DNA of 64,000 bases, taken from Flavobacterium profundi. Its GTDB lineage: Bacteria; Bacteroidota; Bacteroidia; Flavobacteriales; Flavobacteriaceae. Shown one piece after another: positions 61,208 to 64,000 of the stretch; the first letter of the stretch is position 1; the number at the start of each line of letters is the position of its first letter. A program made the translations under genes and the position numbers. The notes below the pieces were generated by a model. The model was not told the origin of the DNA and did no database searches. It worked only from the letters and a program-made list of their open reading frames with translations. The stretch lies in the NCBI RefSeq assembly GCF_006491645.1, contig NZ_VDCZ01000010.1:1-64000 (forward strand), read 5' to 3'.

Positions 61208-61225
61208 ACCCCTGTAAAAAGGGGT
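61208..61225. promoter_or_regulatory. operator palindrome of unit 3
   Basis: ACCCCTGTAAAAAGGGGT, 21 bp before the -7-like box. It lies only 13 bp beyond the stop of the NarL-type regulator gene. Confidence 0.6.
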
Positions 61226-61238
61226 CAACTTATTTTTT

Positions 61239-61856
61239 TTAAATCAAATTGATTTTCATTGCATATTTTATTAAGCCAACTACATTAGTTGCTCCTGTCT
61301 TATAAAGCAAATTTTTACGATAGCCTTCTACAGTATAATTAGAAATATTTAAAATTTCAGCAATTTCACTTGTTGTCTTTTCCTCTATAATAAGTTTCAA
61401 AACATCAATTTCTCTAGGTGTAATTTCATTGGATTTATCCGATTTTAATTTGAAATTTTTAATATAATCGTCATAAATATCGGTTTGAAAAAAAGAATCT
61501 CCTTGGACAATTTTTTGAATTCCGTTCAACAAATCGATACTAGAAACATTTTTATTTAAAAATCCATTTACACCTAATTGCATTAACTTGTGAATTGTAG
61601 ATTGATTTGTTAAACTACTTAATACCAAAATTTTCACATCAATTCCTTTACTTTTTATAGTTTTAATTAAGAAAAACCCATCTTGATCGGGTAATTGTAA
61701 ATCCGTGATTAATACATCTGGGGAAAATGTCGTTATAATTTGCAATGCTTTCTCTACAGATGACACTTCCATTACTTCGTATTTATTTCTTAAAACAGAA
61801 GCAATACTTTCTGCAAAAACTTTGTGGTCATCTACTATTAAGACTTTATGTAACAT
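61239..61856 (-). CDS. NarL/LuxR-family response regulator
   Basis: This 205-residue protein has a receiver domain (D9-D10, phospho-acceptor Asp52 in VLITDLQLPDQDG, Lys in GFLNKNVSS) and a C-terminal LuxR-type helix-turn-helix (about 145-205, ITPREIDVLKLIIEEKTTSE, IAEILNISNYTVEGYRKNL). It abuts the kinase gene (TAAATG). Its stop is 13 bp from the first of three identical-design promoters, whose palindromes are candidate binding sites for its dimer. Confidence 0.87.
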   Translation of the reverse strand: MLHKVLIVDDHKVFAESIASVLRNKYEVMEVSSVEKALQIITTFSPDVLITDLQLPDQDGFFLIKTIKSKGIDVKILVLSSLTNQSTIHKLMQLGVNGFLNKNVSSIDLLNGIQKIVQGDSFFQTDIYDDYIKNFKLKSDKSNEITPREIDVLKLIIEEKTTSEIAEILNISNYTVEGYRKNLLYKTGATNVVGLIKYAMKINLI

Positions 61857-63725
61857 TTATATGGGTAATTTTATATCTAAAGTTGTTCCTTGATCTGAAG
61901 TAATGAGATAGAATTTTCCTTTTAGTGTTTCAATTCTTTTTTCAATATTTTTTAAACCAATTCCAGATTTTGAGCTGTTTTTTGAAAAACCTACACCATT
62001 ATCTTTGATTATAAGAAAAATTTCTGATTCTGACTGAATAATATCCAATTGTATTTCAGAAGCATAAGCATGTTTTAAAATGTTGTTTATTGCTTCTTGA
62101 ATAATTCTGTAAATATTCAATAGAATTGAATCGTCTAAGGTATTAATTTTTTCGTCTATTAATATATTTTTATGAATCTTTATTCCTTTTTTCTCTGGAA
62201 TTAAACACAAACTATGAATCAATTGCGAAAATTCGATATCTAATATTTTATCTGAATTTAAATCGTGTGACCAATCTCGCACTTCATTATACAGTTTATC
62301 TATTTTGTCCACGACTGAATTAATAGCATTGGCATCCAAGACCTTCTCATTTGTTAACGCCACTTTTAAAGCTCCAATTTCATTTGCAATACCATCATGC
62401 AATTCTAAGGATAGTCGAGAACGTTCTTCTGATTTTGCTTTAATTTTTTCTTTTATAATTTCGGTACGTTGATTTTCCAACATCGATTTCAATTGTTCTT
62501 CATGAAGTAATTTTTGGTTGTTTCTAAGCTTCTTTTGTGTTTTTATTTTATTAAAATACACCCCTATTAAAGTTACTAATAACACCAAAAGAATCCCAAA
62601 ACCAATTACAAATTGAGATTTAATTTTCTGCTCTTTTTGAATGATTTTTTCTTTTAAGGCTAATTCTTTTTTGTTTTCTCTCAATTGAAATCGAGATTCT
62701 AAATCACTTCCTAACTTTGCTTTTTCAACGTTAAAAATACTATCGTTAATCTTATTAAATAAAGCCAAGCTTTCATTTTCATTTAAAAAATCTCCCTGAC
62801 TGGAATAGTAATCTTTATAAGCCAAATAAATATCTTTTAATACTAAAATATTTCCTTGATTAAATTCTAAAGCTTTATCTAAATTAAATTTGATTAAGCG
62901 TTCATTCTTTTCGATTCTTGCCAAATGAGACAAATTCAAATACGTACTCGACAATAAGCTTGAAAAGCCATTCTTTCGCTGATAATGCAACGATTCGTAT
63001 AGACATTGATTGGAGTTTTCTATATCTCCTAATAAAAGGTATACATAACCTAATTTATTTAAAAACAAAGGATAATCATACACATCTTTTTCGTCAAAGA
63101 GTGCAAAACCTGTCAACAAATTTTCTTTCGCATTCAAGTAATCTCCTTTTTTAAGAGCCACTTCACTCTTTCGTAAATAATATTCTTGTTCGGAAGATTT
63201 ACCTCGAATAAGACGGAAAGATTTATCTAAATATTCGTTTGCTTTTTCTAATTGCTTTTCTCTTAAAAACAAATCTCCCATTAACATATACATCAACCCT
63301 TTTTGTTGTGGAAATTGAGATTCGTTTATTTTAAGTAACGCTTGGGTTAACTCTTCAATTAATACATTGCTATCCACATAATTAATTCCCCATGTCGCAT
63401 AATCAATAACCGATTGATAATAGGGTTCTTTTGCCAAGAAGTGTTCTTTTGAAAATTGCAATTGTTTTTGGTAAAAATAACGTGCCGAATCCACGTTACC
63501 AGAGTAATCGTGTATATAACCTAAATAACGATACGCAATAATTTTTTGATCATTTGTTTTAGCCAATTTATAAAGTTGATACGCCTCATTTTTTGCTTTT
63601 AAAGGTGCATTTATATATTGCGCAACAACTTTTTCTTTAATCAAATCAAATTCTGTATTGGAAGAATTTTGAGCAATTAAAGTTTGAAACATACAAACTA
63701 ATAAAAAGGCAATCTTTCTTTTCAT
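61857..63725 (-). CDS. TPR sensor histidine kinase (HisKA_3/NarX type)
   Basis: This 622-residue protein has a signal peptide (ends TLIAQ), periplasmic TPR repeats (about 25-345), a coiled coil, one span (about 372-390), a HisKA_3 domain with His444 in RLSLELHDGIANEIGALK, and an ATPase domain with EAINNILKHAYASEI, DNGVGFSKN and GIGLKNIEKRIETLKG. NarX-type kinases pair with NarL-type regulators such as its direct neighbour. The TPR region likely senses an envelope protein or peptide. Confidence 0.87.
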   Translation of the reverse strand: MKRKIAFLLVCMFQTLIAQNSSNTEFDLIKEKVVAQYINAPLKAKNEAYQLYKLAKTNDQKIIAYRYLGYIHDYSGNVDSARYFYQKQLQFSKEHFLAKEPYYQSVIDYATWGINYVDSNVLIEELTQALLKINESQFPQQKGLMYMLMGDLFLREKQLEKANEYLDKSFRLIRGKSSEQEYYLRKSEVALKKGDYLNAKENLLTGFALFDEKDVYDYPLFLNKLGYVYLLLGDIENSNQCLYESLHYQRKNGFSSLLSSTYLNLSHLARIEKNERLIKFNLDKALEFNQGNILVLKDIYLAYKDYYSSQGDFLNENESLALFNKINDSIFNVEKAKLGSDLESRFQLRENKKELALKEKIIQKEQKIKSQFVIGFGILLVLLVTLIGVYFNKIKTQKKLRNNQKLLHEEQLKSMLENQRTEIIKEKIKAKSEERSRLSLELHDGIANEIGALKVALTNEKVLDANAINSVVDKIDKLYNEVRDWSHDLNSDKILDIEFSQLIHSLCLIPEKKGIKIHKNILIDEKINTLDDSILLNIYRIIQEAINNILKHAYASEIQLDIIQSESEIFLIIKDNGVGFSKNSSKSGIGLKNIEKRIETLKGKFYLITSDQGTTLDIKLPI

Positions 63726-63805
63726 TTCAGTAATAGCTGAGTAATTTTAGTGAAATCAAACTTACTAAACTACAAAAAAACAACTAAAACTATTATAAAA
63801 AAACA

Positions 63806-63813
63806 TATTTTTG
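63806..63813 (+). promoter_or_regulatory. -7 box of uppP
   Basis: TATTTTTG, exact consensus, 7 bp before ATG 63821. The leader would be very short. Confidence 0.45.
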
Positions 63814-63820
63814 TAAAATT

Positions 63821-64000
63821 ATGAATACACTACAAGCAATTATACTTGCAATTATTGAAGGTATAACCGAATTTTTACCTGTATCTTCTACAGGCCACAT
63901 GATTATTGCCTCTTCTTTTTTTGGTATCGCAGGGGACGATTTTACCAAACTTTTTACGATTGTCATTCAATTAGGAACTATACTTTCTGTTGTGGTTCTC
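63821..64000 (+). CDS. uppP: Undecaprenyl-diphosphatase, 5' part
   Basis: The window ends inside this gene after 60 codons. The visible part starts [20 protein letters not shown] and has the conserved [17 protein letters not shown] of BacA/UppP, an integral membrane phosphatase that recycles undecaprenyl pyrophosphate for cell-wall synthesis. Its separation from ftsX-DUF3098 by 3.1 kb suggests a later insertion between them. Confidence 0.9.
   Translation, partial: MNTLQAIILAIIEGITEFLPVSSTGHMIIASSFFGIAGDDFTKLFTIVIQLGTILSVVVL

Noticed and set aside
60678..61235. CRISPR-like array
   Set aside because: Units are about 190-200 bp, only three, with conserved bodies and no short identical repeats with unique spacers; no cas genes.

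Overview
The window is AT-rich and is almost certainly from the Flavobacteriaceae (Bacteroidota), probably Flavobacterium or a close relative. The support is: T9SS type A C-terminal sorting domains, GLPGLI proteins, SusC/CarboxypepD-like outer-membrane barrels, HmuY/HmuR, many Bacteroidota-only DUFs (DUF3098, DUF4271, DUF4296, DUF6607, DUF6686), few Shine-Dalgarno sequences, and repeated -7 boxes of the form TAnnTTTG. No rRNA, tRNA, CRISPR array, integrase or transposase was seen.

Layout. 1-3 kb: a decayed membrane-protein gene, four small Cys-rich peptides that share a 25-residue double-glycine leader, and a membrane-anchored AraC-type regulator. 3-6.5 kb: glutaryl-CoA dehydrogenase, a DUF3050 protein and a phosphoesterase. 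6.7-11.5 kb: an envelope cluster of two small secreted two-Cys proteins, two GLPGLI proteins and an outer-membrane barrel. 11.6-14 kb: a TPR histidine kinase and LytTR regulator. 14-18.6 kb: a coupled operon of LamG/T9SS protein, Lnt-like acyltransferase, LamG/T9SS protein and a 30-residue membrane peptide. 18.7-22.8 kb: a heme-uptake locus (hmuY, hmuR, DUF6607, DUF6686). 22.8-25.7 kb: an Fe-S/redox operon (mrp, NifU-C, ferredoxin reductase, ferredoxin). 25.9-29.5 kb: trmB-lysE-alkyltransferase-like operon, then an LpxH-like phosphoesterase and a GT28-like protein. 29.5-35.4 kb: a PhoR/PhoB-like pair, a periodic Pho-box-like array, a TonB-dependent receptor and a beta-helix lipoprotein. 35.7-39.8 kb: three T9SS cargo genes. 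39.9-53.5 kb: mostly housekeeping genes (tyrS, pyrC, hemD, pckA, saccharopine dehydrogenase with Lrp, and others). 53.7-56.3 kb: small lipoproteins and coiled-coil membrane proteins. 56.5-64 kb: leuS, ftsX, DUF3098, a three-copy non-coding repeat, a NarL-type two-component system, and the start of uppP.

The most striking feature is at 60.68-61.23 kb. Three diverged, non-coding units of about 190-200 bp sit directly downstream of a two-component system. Read on the minus strand, each has an 18-bp palindrome (ACCCC-N8-GGGGT), then exactly 21 bp of unconserved spacer, a -7-like box, a body of about 105 nt and a hairpin with a T-tract. I read this as three small RNA genes activated by the neighbouring NarL-type regulator. 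Other points worth checking are the 11-bp-phased TAACA array before the TonB receptor, two in-frame copies of a palindromic repeat inside leuS, the Lnt-like gene locked between two LamG/T9SS genes, and the shared-leader peptide cluster.
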